From the NCBI RefSeq assembly GCF_037113525.1, contig NZ_CP146963.1, forward strand, positions 1-64,000: a stretch of DNA of 64,000 bases, given 5' to 3'. Origin of the DNA: Butyrivibrio fibrisolvens. GTDB taxonomy: Bacteria; Bacillota; Clostridia; Lachnospirales; Lachnospiraceae. Both the position numbers and the translations under genes were made by a program. The notes under the pieces are model-generated. The model was given only the letters and a program-made list of their open reading frames with translations, did not search any database and was not told where the DNA came from. This document shows, piece after piece, positions 1 through 9,180 of the stretch; position 1 is the stretch's first letter; each line of letters starts with the position of its first letter.

Positions 1-1392
1 ATGTTATCCGATGAAATTACATCAATATTAAGTGACAGCTGGGATCATGTTAAAGATGCCGTTAGGGAAGAATCAGGCATAACTGATATTTCTTATCGTA
101 CCTGGATCGAACCTCTTTCATTCTATGAATATAACGGCGGCGTTGTTTTTATTCTAATACCTTCTGATAATTCAATCGCCCACAACTACATAATGACTCA
201 TTACCAGAACTTCTTTAAGGTCGCTATTTCTGAGCTTATAGGAGAAGCTGTTGATGTTTCTTTCATACTTCAAAAAGATGCCAATATTAATAATGAAAAG
301 ACATCTGATTTTGATTCGGAAAAAGAGACTCAATCCTCAAGTCTTAACTATGAAAATTCAAATCTAAATCCAAAATACAGATTTGATACTTTTGTAGTAG
401 GATCCAATAATAAATTCGCGCATTCTGCATCCCTTGCAGTAGCTGAGTCTCCAGGAGAAAGCTATAATCCTCTTTTCCTGTATGGAGGTCCCGGACTGGG
501 TAAGACTCACCTTATGCATTCCATCGGTCACTTCATTATGGAGCATAATTCATCTGCAAAGGTTTTATATGTAACATCGGAAGCTTTTACTAACGAAGTT
601 ATCGAATCCATCCGTTCCGGTAAGCAGGAATCAATGTCCAAGCTTCGTGAGAAGTATCGTACAGTTGATGTACTTATGGTCGATGATGTTCAGTTTATTA
701 TAGGAAAAGAGTCTACGCAGGAAGAATTTTTCCACACCTTTAATGAGCTTCACCAGGCTGGAAAACAGATAATTCTTTCTTCAGACCGTCCTCCAAAGGA
801 AATGGAAACACTCGAAGAAAGGTTCAGATCCCGTTTCGAAATGGGACTTATCGCTGATATCCAGGCACCTGATTATGAGACAAGAATGGCGATTCTTCGT
901 AAAAATGCAGAGAACTTCGGTAATCACATCGATGATGAGATCCTTGAGTATATAGCTACAAATATCAAGAGTAATATCCGTGAGCTTGAGGGTGCTTTTA
1001 ATAAGATAATCGCATACTCTCGTCTTAATAATGTAGAGATCAATATTGATAATGTAAAAGAAGCTTTGAGAGACATCATCTCTCCTGAAGAAAATAAGAT
1101 CATCACTCCGCAGCTTATCGTAAACACTGTATGTGAGCAGTACGGCGTAAGACAGGAGGATGTTGTATCCAGAAAACGTAACTCAGAGATCGTTCTTCCA
1201 AGACAGATCATTATGTTCCTTTGCAGGGAGATGACAGATATATCACTTGAAGAGATTGGAAGGATCCTTGGTAAAAAAGACCATACCACAGTCATGTCGG
1301 GTATAAGTCGTATAAAAGCCAAGCTTTCTACAGATGAGGATCTTGTTAAGAATGTGGATATAATCAAGAAAAAGCTTGGACCGACATCCTGA
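1..1392 (+). CDS. dnaA: Chromosomal replication initiator protein DnaA
   Basis: AAA+ initiator that binds DnaA boxes at oriC and melts the origin. 463 residues, a normal length for the family. The order is an N-terminal interaction domain, a variable acidic linker around residues 85-120, the AAA+ core with Walker A GGPGLGKT at about 162-169 and Walker B VLMVDD, and a C-terminal helix-turn-helix with the DnaA signature ending DHTTVMSGI. The window opens at its ATG, so its promoter and ribosome site are outside. It heads the classical dnaA-dnaN-recF-gyrB-gyrA block, which places the window at the chromosomal origin. Confidence 0.98.
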   Translation: MLSDEITSILSDSWDHVKDAVREESGITDISYRTWIEPLSFYEYNGGVVFILIPSDNSIAHNYIMTHYQNFFKVAISELIGEAVDVSFILQKDANINNEKTSDFDSEKETQSSSLNYENSNLNPKYRFDTFVVGSNNKFAHSASLAVAESPGESYNPLFLYGGPGLGKTHLMHSIGHFIMEHNSSAKVLYVTSEAFTNEVIESIRSGKQESMSKLREKYRTVDVLMVDDVQFIIGKESTQEEFFHTFNELHQAGKQIILSSDRPPKEMETLEERFRSRFEMGLIADIQAPDYETRMAILRKNAENFGNHIDDEILEYIATNIKSNIRELEGAFNKIIAYSRLNNVEINIDNVKEALRDIISPEENKIITPQLIVNTVCEQYGVRQEDVVSRKRNSEIVLPRQIIMFLCREMTDISLEEIGRILGKKDHTTVMSGISRIKAKLSTDEDLVKNVDIIKKKLGPTS

Positions 1393-1664
1393 TAGATCTT
1401 AAAAGTGGAAAATATATTTTATTTATTCACTTTTTTGCACAGTTCGTGTCCTATTTATCAACAGTCTTTTCATTGTAAAAAAGCATGTAAAATTGTATAA
1501 TAATAAAGGTTTTGCACTTATAAACATTCTATATTATTTAGATTATTATTTTATTCTTTTTCTTTTATCTTCACCGGGGTGACCTCCCATTAGAAATTTT
1601 TAGGTGGATAAAACAAATACCTGTATATATAAATTTTTGACGACAGAAAGGAAGTATCGGAGCT
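1393..1664. other. dnaA-dnaN intergenic region with DnaA-box-like sites
   Basis: This AT-rich gap contains TTATCAACA at 1455-1463 and GGTGGATAA at 1603-1611, each one mismatch from the DnaA box TTATCCACA or its complement, plus a weaker TTATCTTCA at 1565-1573. DnaA boxes beside dnaA are usual for Firmicutes origins. Whether strand opening occurs here or upstream of dnaA, outside the window, cannot be told. No gene is seen in the gap. Confidence 0.5.
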
Positions 1665-2783
1665 ATGAAATTTGTATGCTCGAAATCAAATCTTGTTAGT
1701 GGACTTCAGATTGTTTCTAAGGCTGTTCCAGCTAAGACAACAATGTCTATTCTTCAGTGTATATTAATCGACACCACAGAAGGAGTAATAAAATTCATAG
1801 CTAATGATATGGAGCTTGGTATAGAGACTATAGTTGAGGGTAATATCCTTGACAGAGGCTATATCGCAATAGATGCAAAGATCTTCTTTGACATCATCAG
1901 AAAGCTTCCGGATAACGATGTAACTATTGAATCCCAGAACTCTGAGGGTAATATCAAAGTTACTATCAGCTGCGAAAAGGCTAAATTTACTATTCTTGGA
2001 AGAAGCGGAGATGACTTCTCTTATCTTCCATCAATCGAAAGAATAGACGGAATCCATGTTTCACAGTACACACTTCGTAACATCATCCTTCAGACTATTT
2101 TCTCAATCTCAGAGAATGATACTAACAAAGTCATGAGCGGTGAGCTGTTCGAAGTTGATGGAAACATGCTTAAGATGGTATCTCTTGACGGACACAGAAT
2201 CTCAATCCGTAAGGTAGAACTTGCTCAGAGCTATGGTTATAAAAAGGTTATCGTACCGGGAAAGGCATTATCTGAAGTATCCAAGATCCTTACAGATTCT
2301 ACAGAATCAGTTGTAAGCATTTTCTTCACAGATAAGCACGTTCTCTTTGAGTTTGAGAAGACTGTAGTTGTATCAAGACTTCTTGAGGGTGAGTATTTCA
2401 ACATCGATCAGATGCTTTCATCTGACTATGAGACCAAGCTTACTATCAACAGAAGAGAATTCCTTGATTGTATAGACCGTGCTACTCTCCTTGTAAAAGA
2501 GGGTGACAAGAGACCTGTTATTATCTCAATCGAGAACGGATTTCTTGAAATGAAGATCAACTCTGCTGTTGGTTCAATGGATGAAAAGGTTGATATTGAG
2601 AAGCAGGGTAAGGATCTTAAGATCGGTTTCAATCCTAAATTCCTTATCGACGCTCTTCGTGCGATCGATGATGACAATATCGATATGTATCTTGTAAATC
2701 CTAAGGCTCCATGCTTTATCAAGGATTCAGATGCAAGTTATACATATCTTATCCTTCCGGTAAACTTTACCACAGTAGATTAA
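1665..2783 (+). CDS. dnaN: DNA polymerase III beta sliding clamp
   Basis: Ring-shaped processivity clamp that tethers the replicative polymerase and many repair proteins to DNA. 372 residues, matching three tandem clamp folds; it begins MKFVCSKSNLVSGLQIV and ends with the typical YLILPVNF region. A purine-rich ribosome site (AGGAAG) lies upstream of the ATG. Only 12 bases separate it from rlbA, so it is probably cotranscribed with rlbA and recF. Confidence 0.97.
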   Translation: MKFVCSKSNLVSGLQIVSKAVPAKTTMSILQCILIDTTEGVIKFIANDMELGIETIVEGNILDRGYIAIDAKIFFDIIRKLPDNDVTIESQNSEGNIKVTISCEKAKFTILGRSGDDFSYLPSIERIDGIHVSQYTLRNIILQTIFSISENDTNKVMSGELFEVDGNMLKMVSLDGHRISIRKVELAQSYGYKKVIVPGKALSEVSKILTDSTESVVSIFFTDKHVLFEFEKTVVVSRLLEGEYFNIDQMLSSDYETKLTINRREFLDCIDRATLLVKEGDKRPVIISIENGFLEMKINSAVGSMDEKVDIEKQGKDLKIGFNPKFLIDALRAIDDDNIDMYLVNPKAPCFIKDSDASYTYLILPVNFTTVD

Positions 2784-2795
2784 TAGAGGTTAGAA

Positions 2796-3011
2796 ATGGA
2801 TATAGTTAAGTTAAGAGAAACAGACGATTTTATAAAGCTTGGACAGGCCCTTAAGAAGGCTGGTTATGAGCAGTCCGGAGCAGATGCCAAGGAAGATATC
2901 CAGGCAGGTCTTGTAAAGGTTAATGGCGAAGTTGATACAAGACGCGGTAAGAAGCTTGTTCCGGGTGATGTTGTTGAGTACAGAGGCAGGAGTTTTAAGG
3001 TCGAAAGATGA
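2796..3011 (+). CDS. rlbA: S4-domain RNA-binding protein RlbA/YaaA
   Basis: Small 71-residue protein that is essentially one S4 RNA-binding domain (DIQAGLVKVNGEVDTRRGKK, then PGDVV). Members sit between dnaN and recF in many Firmicutes and are linked to ribosome biogenesis. A GAGG ribosome site precedes the ATG, and the stop codon overlaps the recF start as ATGA, indicating translational coupling. The identity rests on the domain and its invariant position. Confidence 0.9.
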   Translation: MDIVKLRETDDFIKLGQALKKAGYEQSGADAKEDIQAGLVKVNGEVDTRRGKKLVPGDVVEYRGRSFKVER

Positions 3012-4111
3012 TAATAAAACAGCTGGAGCTTTTAAACTTCAGAAACTATGAAGAACTTCATCTTGATTTCGACAGAGGAACCAATATTCTGTACGGCGAC
3101 AATGCTCAGGGCAAGACCAATATACTTGAAGCGATATTCATGTCAGCAACGACCAAATCTCATAAAGGTTCAAAAGATCGTGAAGTAATACGATTTGGTA
3201 ATGATGAAGCTCACATTAGATCAATAATTGAAAGAGACCATGCCGAGTATAAGCTTGATATGCACCTTCGAAAAAGTAAGACCAAAGGCCTTGCAATCGA
3301 TGGACAGAAGCTTAAAAAGGCAGCTGATTATGTAGGGCATCTAAATGCAGTTTTTTTCTCACCGGAAGATCTTGCAATAGTTAAAAACGGACCTTCCGAG
3401 AGGCGAAGATTTCTGGATCTTGAACTGTGCCAGCTTGATGAGACTTATCTTTATAATCTCTCAAGATTCAACAGGCTCATAGTTCAGCGCAACAAGATGC
3501 TTAAAGAGATGTATGATCATCCGGAATACAGACCGCTTCTTGATGTGCAGGATGATCAGATGATCACTTACGGAACACAGATCATTAAGGCAAGAGAAGA
3601 ATTTATTGGTAATCTCTGCCGCATATTAGAGCCTATACATGAAAAACTTACGGGTGGGCGCGAAAATCTCAAGATTTTCTACGAACCCAATGTATCAGCT
3701 GATGATTATGAAAGTAAGCTAAAAAAAGCTAAAGACAGAGATCTGTTCCTAAAGCAGACCAGTGTTGGACCGCAGAAGGACGATTTCTCTTTTATTGTTA
3801 AGGCAGCTACAGGAAGTGATGCCATAGATATCAGGAAATTCGGTTCCCAGGGCCAGCAAAGAACTGCTTCTCTCTCACTTAAGCTTTCTGAGATAGAGAT
3901 CGTAAAGCAGGCCAAGAAGGAAAATCCGGTACTCCTTCTTGATGATGTGCTTTCTGAGCTTGATTCAAACAGGCAGAACTACCTGCTTGATACCATAGGT
4001 GATATTCAGACCATAATCACCTGCACCGGTTATGATGAGTTTGTTAATCATAGATTTGAAATAAATAAGCTGTTCAGAGTAGTAAACGGAACTGTTACAT
4101 CAGAAAACTGA
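3008..4111 (+). CDS. recF: DNA replication and repair protein RecF
   Basis: SMC-like ATPase that helps load RecA at single-strand gaps. 367 residues, standard length. It starts IKQLELLNFRNYEEL, with Walker A GDNAQGKT at residues 30-37, the ABC-type signature region near FGSQGQQRT, and Walker B LLLDDVLSELD near the C-terminus. It overlaps rlbA by four bases and is followed 34 bases later by gyrB. Confidence 0.96.
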   Translation: MIIKQLELLNFRNYEELHLDFDRGTNILYGDNAQGKTNILEAIFMSATTKSHKGSKDREVIRFGNDEAHIRSIIERDHAEYKLDMHLRKSKTKGLAIDGQKLKKAADYVGHLNAVFFSPEDLAIVKNGPSERRRFLDLELCQLDETYLYNLSRFNRLIVQRNKMLKEMYDHPEYRPLLDVQDDQMITYGTQIIKAREEFIGNLCRILEPIHEKLTGGRENLKIFYEPNVSADDYESKLKKAKDRDLFLKQTSVGPQKDDFSFIVKAATGSDAIDIRKFGSQGQQRTASLSLKLSEIEIVKQAKKENPVLLLDDVLSELDSNRQNYLLDTIGDIQTIITCTGYDEFVNHRFEINKLFRVVNGTVTSEN

Positions 4112-4145
4112 TTCCAAAATACAGCAGATAAAAAGAGGTTTATAA

Positions 4146-6095
4146 ATGTCTAATAACGAAGCAGTACAGTACGGCGCGGATCAAATCCAGATTCTTGAAG
4201 GACTCGAAGCAGTTCGTAAAAGACCTGGTATGTACATTGGAACAACTGCAGCAAGAGGTCTTCATCACCTTGTATACGAGATCGTTGATAACTCAGTAGA
4301 TGAAGCACTTGCAGGAGCTTGTGACCACATCGAAGTTACAATTACACCCGGAAATACTATTATCGTAAAAGATAATGGACGTGGTATACCTACAGGTATC
4401 AACCACAAGTCAGGACTTACAGGTGTAGAGGTAGTATTTACCATCCTGCATGCAGGCGGTAAGTTCGGCGGTGGAGGATACAAGGTATCCGGCGGTCTCC
4501 ACGGCGTTGGTGCATCAGTAGTTAATGCCCTTTCAGAATGGCTTGAGGTTAAAGTAAGACAGGGCGGCAAAATCTTCCAGCAGCGCTATGAAAGAGGACA
4601 CGTATGCTATCCTCTCAAAGAGATTGGAACATGCGAACCCTCCGATACAGGTACAACTGTAGAATTCAAGCCTGATGCAGAGATATTCAAAGAGACAACT
4701 GTATTTGATTATAATGTTTTAAGACAGAGACTTCGTGAGATGGCATTCCTTACAAGAGGACTTAAGATCACACTTAAGGATGAGAGAATTCCTGAGGATG
4801 CTGAGATCAAGGAGCCAAGAGTTGAGAACTTCCACTATGAAGGTGGTATAAGCGAATTCGTTGCTTATCTTAATAAGTCCAAGACTCCTCTTTATGATCA
4901 GATCATGTATTTCGAAGGAGACAAGAACGAAGTACATGTAGAAGTATCTGTTCAGCACAATGATGCATATAACGAAAGCATTTATACCTTCGTTAACAAT
5001 ATTAATACACCTGAAGGCGGAACACATCTTGAAGGCTTCAAGATTGCTACAACCAAGATCTTTAATGATTATGCCAAGGCTCAAAAGCTGGTAAAAGAAT
5101 CTGATGAAAACCTTACAGGTGAAGATATCCGTGAAGGTATGACAGCGATCATCTCTGTAAAAATAGGTGATCCTCAGTTCGAAGGTCAGACCAAGCAAAA
5201 GCTCGGTAACTCCGAAGCAAGAGGAGCTGTAGCAAGTATCGTATCTGAGCAGCTTACATACTTTCTTGAGCAAAATCCTCAGATTGCTAAGACTATCATA
5301 GAAAAAGCAGTTCTTGCACAGCGCGCAAGAGATGCTGCAAGAAAGGCAAGAGATCTTACAAGACGTAAGACAGCACTTGACGGACTTGGACTTCCGGGAA
5401 AACTTGCTGACTGTTCTGACAAGAATCCTGAAAATTGCGAGATCTTCATCGTTGAGGGTAACTCCGCAGGAGGATCTGCCAAGAACGCAAGAAGCCGTGC
5501 TACACAGGCTATCCTTCCTCTTAGAGGAAAGATTCTGAACGTTGAAAAAGCAAGCGTTGACCGTATTTATGGAAACGCTGAAATAAAGACAATGATCACA
5601 GCATTTGGTACAGGTATCCATGAAGACTTTGATATTTCAAAGCTTCGTTATGGCAAGATCATCATCATGACCGATGCCGACGTAGATGGTGCTCATATCG
5701 CAACACTCATGCTGACATTCCTTTACAGATTCATGCCTGAACTTATCAAGCAGGGCCATGTATATCTTGCACAGCCACCGCTTTATAAGCTCGAAAGAAA
5801 TAAGAAAACATGGTATGCATATTCTGATGAAGAACTTAACAACATCATCGCTCAGGTAGGACGTGACCAGAACAACAAGATCCAGCGTTATAAGGGACTT
5901 GGTGAGATGGATGCCGAGCAGCTCTGGGAGACAACAATGAATCCTGAGACAAGAACTCTTCTTCGTGTAAACATGGATGAAGATGCAGTTTCAGAGCTTG
6001 ATGTAACCTTTACTACTCTCATGGGTGACAAGGTAGAACCAAGAAGAGAGTTCATAGAAGCAAATGCCAAGTTTGTTCAGAACCTTGATATTTAA
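4146..6095 (+). CDS. gyrB: DNA gyrase subunit B
   Basis: ATPase subunit of gyrase, which introduces negative supercoils as A2B2. 649 residues. It has an N-terminal GHKL ATPase fold (IVDNSVDEALAG, then DNGRGIP and the GGLHGVGASVVNA lid), a transducer domain, a TOPRIM domain with DADVDGAH, and the C-terminal KGLGEMDAEQLWETTM tail. The usual TOPRIM motif EGDSAGGSAK reads EGNSAGGSAK, with Asn at residue 439. This position corresponds to E. coli GyrB Asp426, where Asn substitution is a known quinolone-resistance change. Confidence 0.98.
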   Translation: MSNNEAVQYGADQIQILEGLEAVRKRPGMYIGTTAARGLHHLVYEIVDNSVDEALAGACDHIEVTITPGNTIIVKDNGRGIPTGINHKSGLTGVEVVFTILHAGGKFGGGGYKVSGGLHGVGASVVNALSEWLEVKVRQGGKIFQQRYERGHVCYPLKEIGTCEPSDTGTTVEFKPDAEIFKETTVFDYNVLRQRLREMAFLTRGLKITLKDERIPEDAEIKEPRVENFHYEGGISEFVAYLNKSKTPLYDQIMYFEGDKNEVHVEVSVQHNDAYNESIYTFVNNINTPEGGTHLEGFKIATTKIFNDYAKAQKLVKESDENLTGEDIREGMTAIISVKIGDPQFEGQTKQKLGNSEARGAVASIVSEQLTYFLEQNPQIAKTIIEKAVLAQRARDAARKARDLTRRKTALDGLGLPGKLADCSDKNPENCEIFIVEGNSAGGSAKNARSRATQAILPLRGKILNVEKASVDRIYGNAEIKTMITAFGTGIHEDFDISKLRYGKIIIMTDADVDGAHIATLMLTFLYRFMPELIKQGHVYLAQPPLYKLERNKKTWYAYSDEELNNIIAQVGRDQNNKIQRYKGLGEMDAEQLWETTMNPETRTLLRVNMDEDAVSELDVTFTTLMGDKVEPRREFIEANAKFVQNLDI

Positions 6096-6145
6096 GACAA
6101 TTGCATTTGGGTTTATGACTTTGAGATCTTAAAGATAAATAACAA

Positions 6146-6180
6146 TTCATGGAAAAGATATATTTTTTCCCATGAAAAAA
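6146..6180 (+). promoter_or_regulatory. Hairpin between gyrB and gyrA
   Basis: An inverted repeat pairs TTCATGGAAAA with TTTTTTCCCATGAA, ending just before the gyrA ribosome site AAAAGGAAAA. It has no terminal U-run, so a mild attenuator or an RNA-processing site is more likely than a terminator. The role is inferred. Confidence 0.4.
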
Positions 6181-6196
6181 GAAAAGGAAAAAAATA

Positions 6197-8887
6197 ATGG
6201 CTGACAATGAAAATCAGAACGGAATAAACTCCGGAAATGATCTTCCAGATGATGTCTTTGATCAGACAGAAGCGACCAATACGACAGATATAACGGAAGT
6301 AGATTTAAAGAAGACAATGGAGACATCCTATATAGACTATGCGATGTCTGTTATAGCATCAAGAGCGCTCCCTGACGTAAGAGACGGTCTTAAGCCTGTT
6401 CAGAGACGTGTACTCTACTCCATGGTCGAACTTAATAACGGACCTGATAAGCCACATCGTAAATGTGCGCGTATCGTTGGTGATACAATGGGTAAATTCC
6501 ACCCACACGGCGATACATCAATCTACGGTGCACTTGTTTATATGGCCCAGCCCTGGAATATGAGATATTGCCTTGTAGACGGTCATGGTAACTTCGGTTC
6601 AGTCGATGGCGACGGACCTGCTGCTATGCGATACACAGAGGCAAGACTTACCAAGATCTCTATGGAGATGGTGGCTGATATCAACAAGGATACAGTAGAC
6701 TTCGTACCTAACTTTGATGAGACAGAAAAAGAGCCTGCTGTTCTTCCAAGTAGGATCCCTAACCTTCTGGTTAACGGAACTACAGGTATTGCTGTAGGTA
6801 TGGCTACTAATATCCCGCCTCACAACCTTCGCGAAGTTGTAAGAGCCATCAATCTTATGATCGACAACAAGGTTAACGAGAACAGAGAGACAGAAATAGA
6901 TGAACTTCTTCCTATCATCAAAGCTCCTGATTATCCAACAGGTGGAATAATCCTTGGAACAAGAGGAGCTGAAGAAGCTTACAGAACAGGTAGAGGTAAA
7001 GTAATCTGCAGAGCCGTTACAGATATTGAACCTATGAACGGCGGTAAGAACAGGATCGTTGTTACTGAGCTTCCTTACCTTGTAAACAAGGCAAAGCTCA
7101 TCGAAAGAATCGCAGATCTTGTTAAGAACAAAAAGATCGACGGTATCACTGCTCTTCGTGATGAGTCCGATAAGGACGGTATGCGCATTGTTATTGAGCT
7201 TCGTCATGATGTTAACGCACAGGTAATGCTCAATAAGCTCTACAAACACACAGAGCTTCAGGCATCATTTGGTGTGATCATGCTTGCTCTTGTTAACAAT
7301 GAGCCTAAGATCCTTTCTCTTGATAAGATGCTCAGATACTACATCTTACATCAGGAAGAAGTAGTTACAAGAAGAACAAAGTATGATCTTGGTAAAGCTG
7401 AAGAAAGAGATCACATACTGCAAGGCCTCCTTATAGCGCTTGATAACATCGATGAAGTTATTAAGATCATCCGCGGAAGTGATACAGTTCAGAGTGCCAA
7501 AGATCAGTTAATGGCTCGTTTCGGACTTTCAGAAGCACAGGCTCAGGCTATCGTAGACATGAGACTTCGTACTCTGACAGGTCTGGAAAGAGACAAGCTT
7601 CAGGCTGAGCATGAAGAACTTCTCAAGAAGATCGCTGAATATAAGGCAATCCTTGCTGATCATAATCTCCTTCTTGGAGTTATCAAGAAAGAGATCACTG
7701 AGATCGCTGATAAATACGGCGATGACAGAAAGACTCAGATCGGACATGATGAAGCTGAATTCGAAGATGAAGACCTCATCCCGAATGTTAATACAGTAAT
7801 CGCTCTTACATCTCTTGGATATATCAAGAGAATGGCTATTGATAACTTCAAGGCTCAGAACAGAGGCGGTCACGGAATCAAGGGTATCAGTACTATTGAC
7901 GGAGACTATGTAACAGATCTTCTCATGACTACAACGCACAACAATGTGATGTTCTTCACATCAACAGGTCGTGTATACACAATGAAGACCTATAAGATTC
8001 CGGAAGCATCCAGAACATCCAGAGGAACAGCTATTGTCAATCTCCTGCAGCTGGGACCTGATGAGAAGATAACAGCTATCATCCCTGTTGGAAGCTTCGA
8101 AGAAGAAGGCAAGCACCTGTTCATGGTTACTAAGAAAGGAACAGTCAAGAAGACTCCTATCAAGGATTTTGCCAATATCCGTAAGAACGGTCTTAGATGT
8201 ATAAATCTTGAAGAGGATGATGAGCTTATCGAAGTTAAGACTACCAGAAGCAGCTCAGATATCTTCCTTGTAACAAAGAACGGAATGTGCATACGCTTCA
8301 AGGAAACAGACGTTCGTGCAATGGGACGTGACGCAATGGGCGTACGTGGTATGATGCTGGACGGTGATGATGAGATCATCGGAATGCAGATAGACTCTCA
8401 GGGTTCGTCTCTTCTTGTAGTATCAGAGAATGGATACGGTAAGCGCACCAAGCTTGAAGAGTTCAAGACTCAGTACAGAGGCGGTAAAGGACTTAAGTGT
8501 TACAGGATCATAGAAAAGACAGGTCGTCTTGTTGGTGTTAAAGCTGTTAATGATGAGCACGAAGTTATGATGATCACTGATCAGGGTACTATCATCCAGC
8601 TTAGAATGAGCGATGTATCTATATACAGCCGTATCACATCAGGCGTAAGACTTATAAAGCTTGACGACGGTGCAAGTGTTGTAAGTATCGCCAAGGTTCG
8701 TGAGAAGGTATCAGATGGAAGCGTTGAATATGAAAATATGGACGATGCCATGGAAGATATAGGCGAAGATGAAGTGACAATGTCTGACGACTATGATGAA
8801 GATGATATGGCTGATTCAGAAGAAAACGATGAAGATGCTGAAGATATTGAAGAGTCTGAGGATATTGATGAATCTGAAGATGAATGA
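6197..8887 (+). CDS. gyrA: DNA gyrase subunit A
   Basis: Breakage-reunion subunit of gyrase. 896 residues. The catalytic tyrosine is Y146 in AAMRYTEARL. The C-terminal beta-pinwheel repeats carry GyrA-box-like sequences (QNRGGHGIKG, QYRGGKGLK). The quinolone-determining segment reads HPHGDTSIYGALV, so the positions of E. coli Ser83 and Asp87 are Thr and Gly. The last 60 or so residues form an extremely acidic Asp/Glu tail; acidic tails are known in GyrA and can tune supercoiling. A short non-conserved N-terminal extension of about 35 residues precedes the core. Confidence 0.98.
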   Translation: MADNENQNGINSGNDLPDDVFDQTEATNTTDITEVDLKKTMETSYIDYAMSVIASRALPDVRDGLKPVQRRVLYSMVELNNGPDKPHRKCARIVGDTMGKFHPHGDTSIYGALVYMAQPWNMRYCLVDGHGNFGSVDGDGPAAMRYTEARLTKISMEMVADINKDTVDFVPNFDETEKEPAVLPSRIPNLLVNGTTGIAVGMATNIPPHNLREVVRAINLMIDNKVNENRETEIDELLPIIKAPDYPTGGIILGTRGAEEAYRTGRGKVICRAVTDIEPMNGGKNRIVVTELPYLVNKAKLIERIADLVKNKKIDGITALRDESDKDGMRIVIELRHDVNAQVMLNKLYKHTELQASFGVIMLALVNNEPKILSLDKMLRYYILHQEEVVTRRTKYDLGKAEERDHILQGLLIALDNIDEVIKIIRGSDTVQSAKDQLMARFGLSEAQAQAIVDMRLRTLTGLERDKLQAEHEELLKKIAEYKAILADHNLLLGVIKKEITEIADKYGDDRKTQIGHDEAEFEDEDLIPNVNTVIALTSLGYIKRMAIDNFKAQNRGGHGIKGISTIDGDYVTDLLMTTTHNNVMFFTSTGRVYTMKTYKIPEASRTSRGTAIVNLLQLGPDEKITAIIPVGSFEEEGKHLFMVTKKGTVKKTPIKDFANIRKNGLRCINLEEDDELIEVKTTRSSSDIFLVTKNGMCIRFKETDVRAMGRDAMGVRGMMLDGDDEIIGMQIDSQGSSLLVVSENGYGKRTKLEEFKTQYRGGKGLKCYRIIEKTGRLVGVKAVNDEHEVMMITDQGTIIQLRMSDVSIYSRITSGVRLIKLDDGASVVSIAKVREKVSDGSVEYENMDDAMEDIGEDEVTMSDDYDEDDMADSEENDEDAEDIEESEDIDESEDE

Positions 8888-8985
8888 TTGAAGAGATATT
8901 ACTTTTTAAACGAAGTGATAAAATAATTGAACGAATTGAAAAAAGTAATAGGGTCATTGATCTGTAAAAAATAATTAGAATTAGT

Positions 8986-9023
8986 AGAGAGGTGAAATCG
9001 CTGCGGTTTCATCTCTCTTTTTT
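8986..9023 (+). terminator. Intrinsic terminator after gyrA
   Basis: AGAGAGGTGAAA pairs with TTTCATCTCTCT around a short GC loop, followed by a run of T. It closes the dnaA-gyrA block. Confidence 0.88.
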
Positions 9024-9180
9024 CATAAAGTATGACTTTTTGTCACTTCGTTCCAAAAGTCATGTAATAAAGATATATTACTAATTAAATTAATCTTATA
9101 GACCGATATATATTTGTAGAAGCGCGACTTTTCAAGAAGTAATCAAACCATTATCTTGCTCTTTAAAAAGGAGTAAAGCC

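Noticed and set aside
1393..1664. Firm assignment of oriC
   Set aside because: Only two near-consensus DnaA boxes are visible, and the region upstream of dnaA is not in the window.
4719..5621. 300-residue minus-strand open frame inside gyrB
   Set aside because: Cys/Ser-rich shadow of the gyrB coding frame without start signals.
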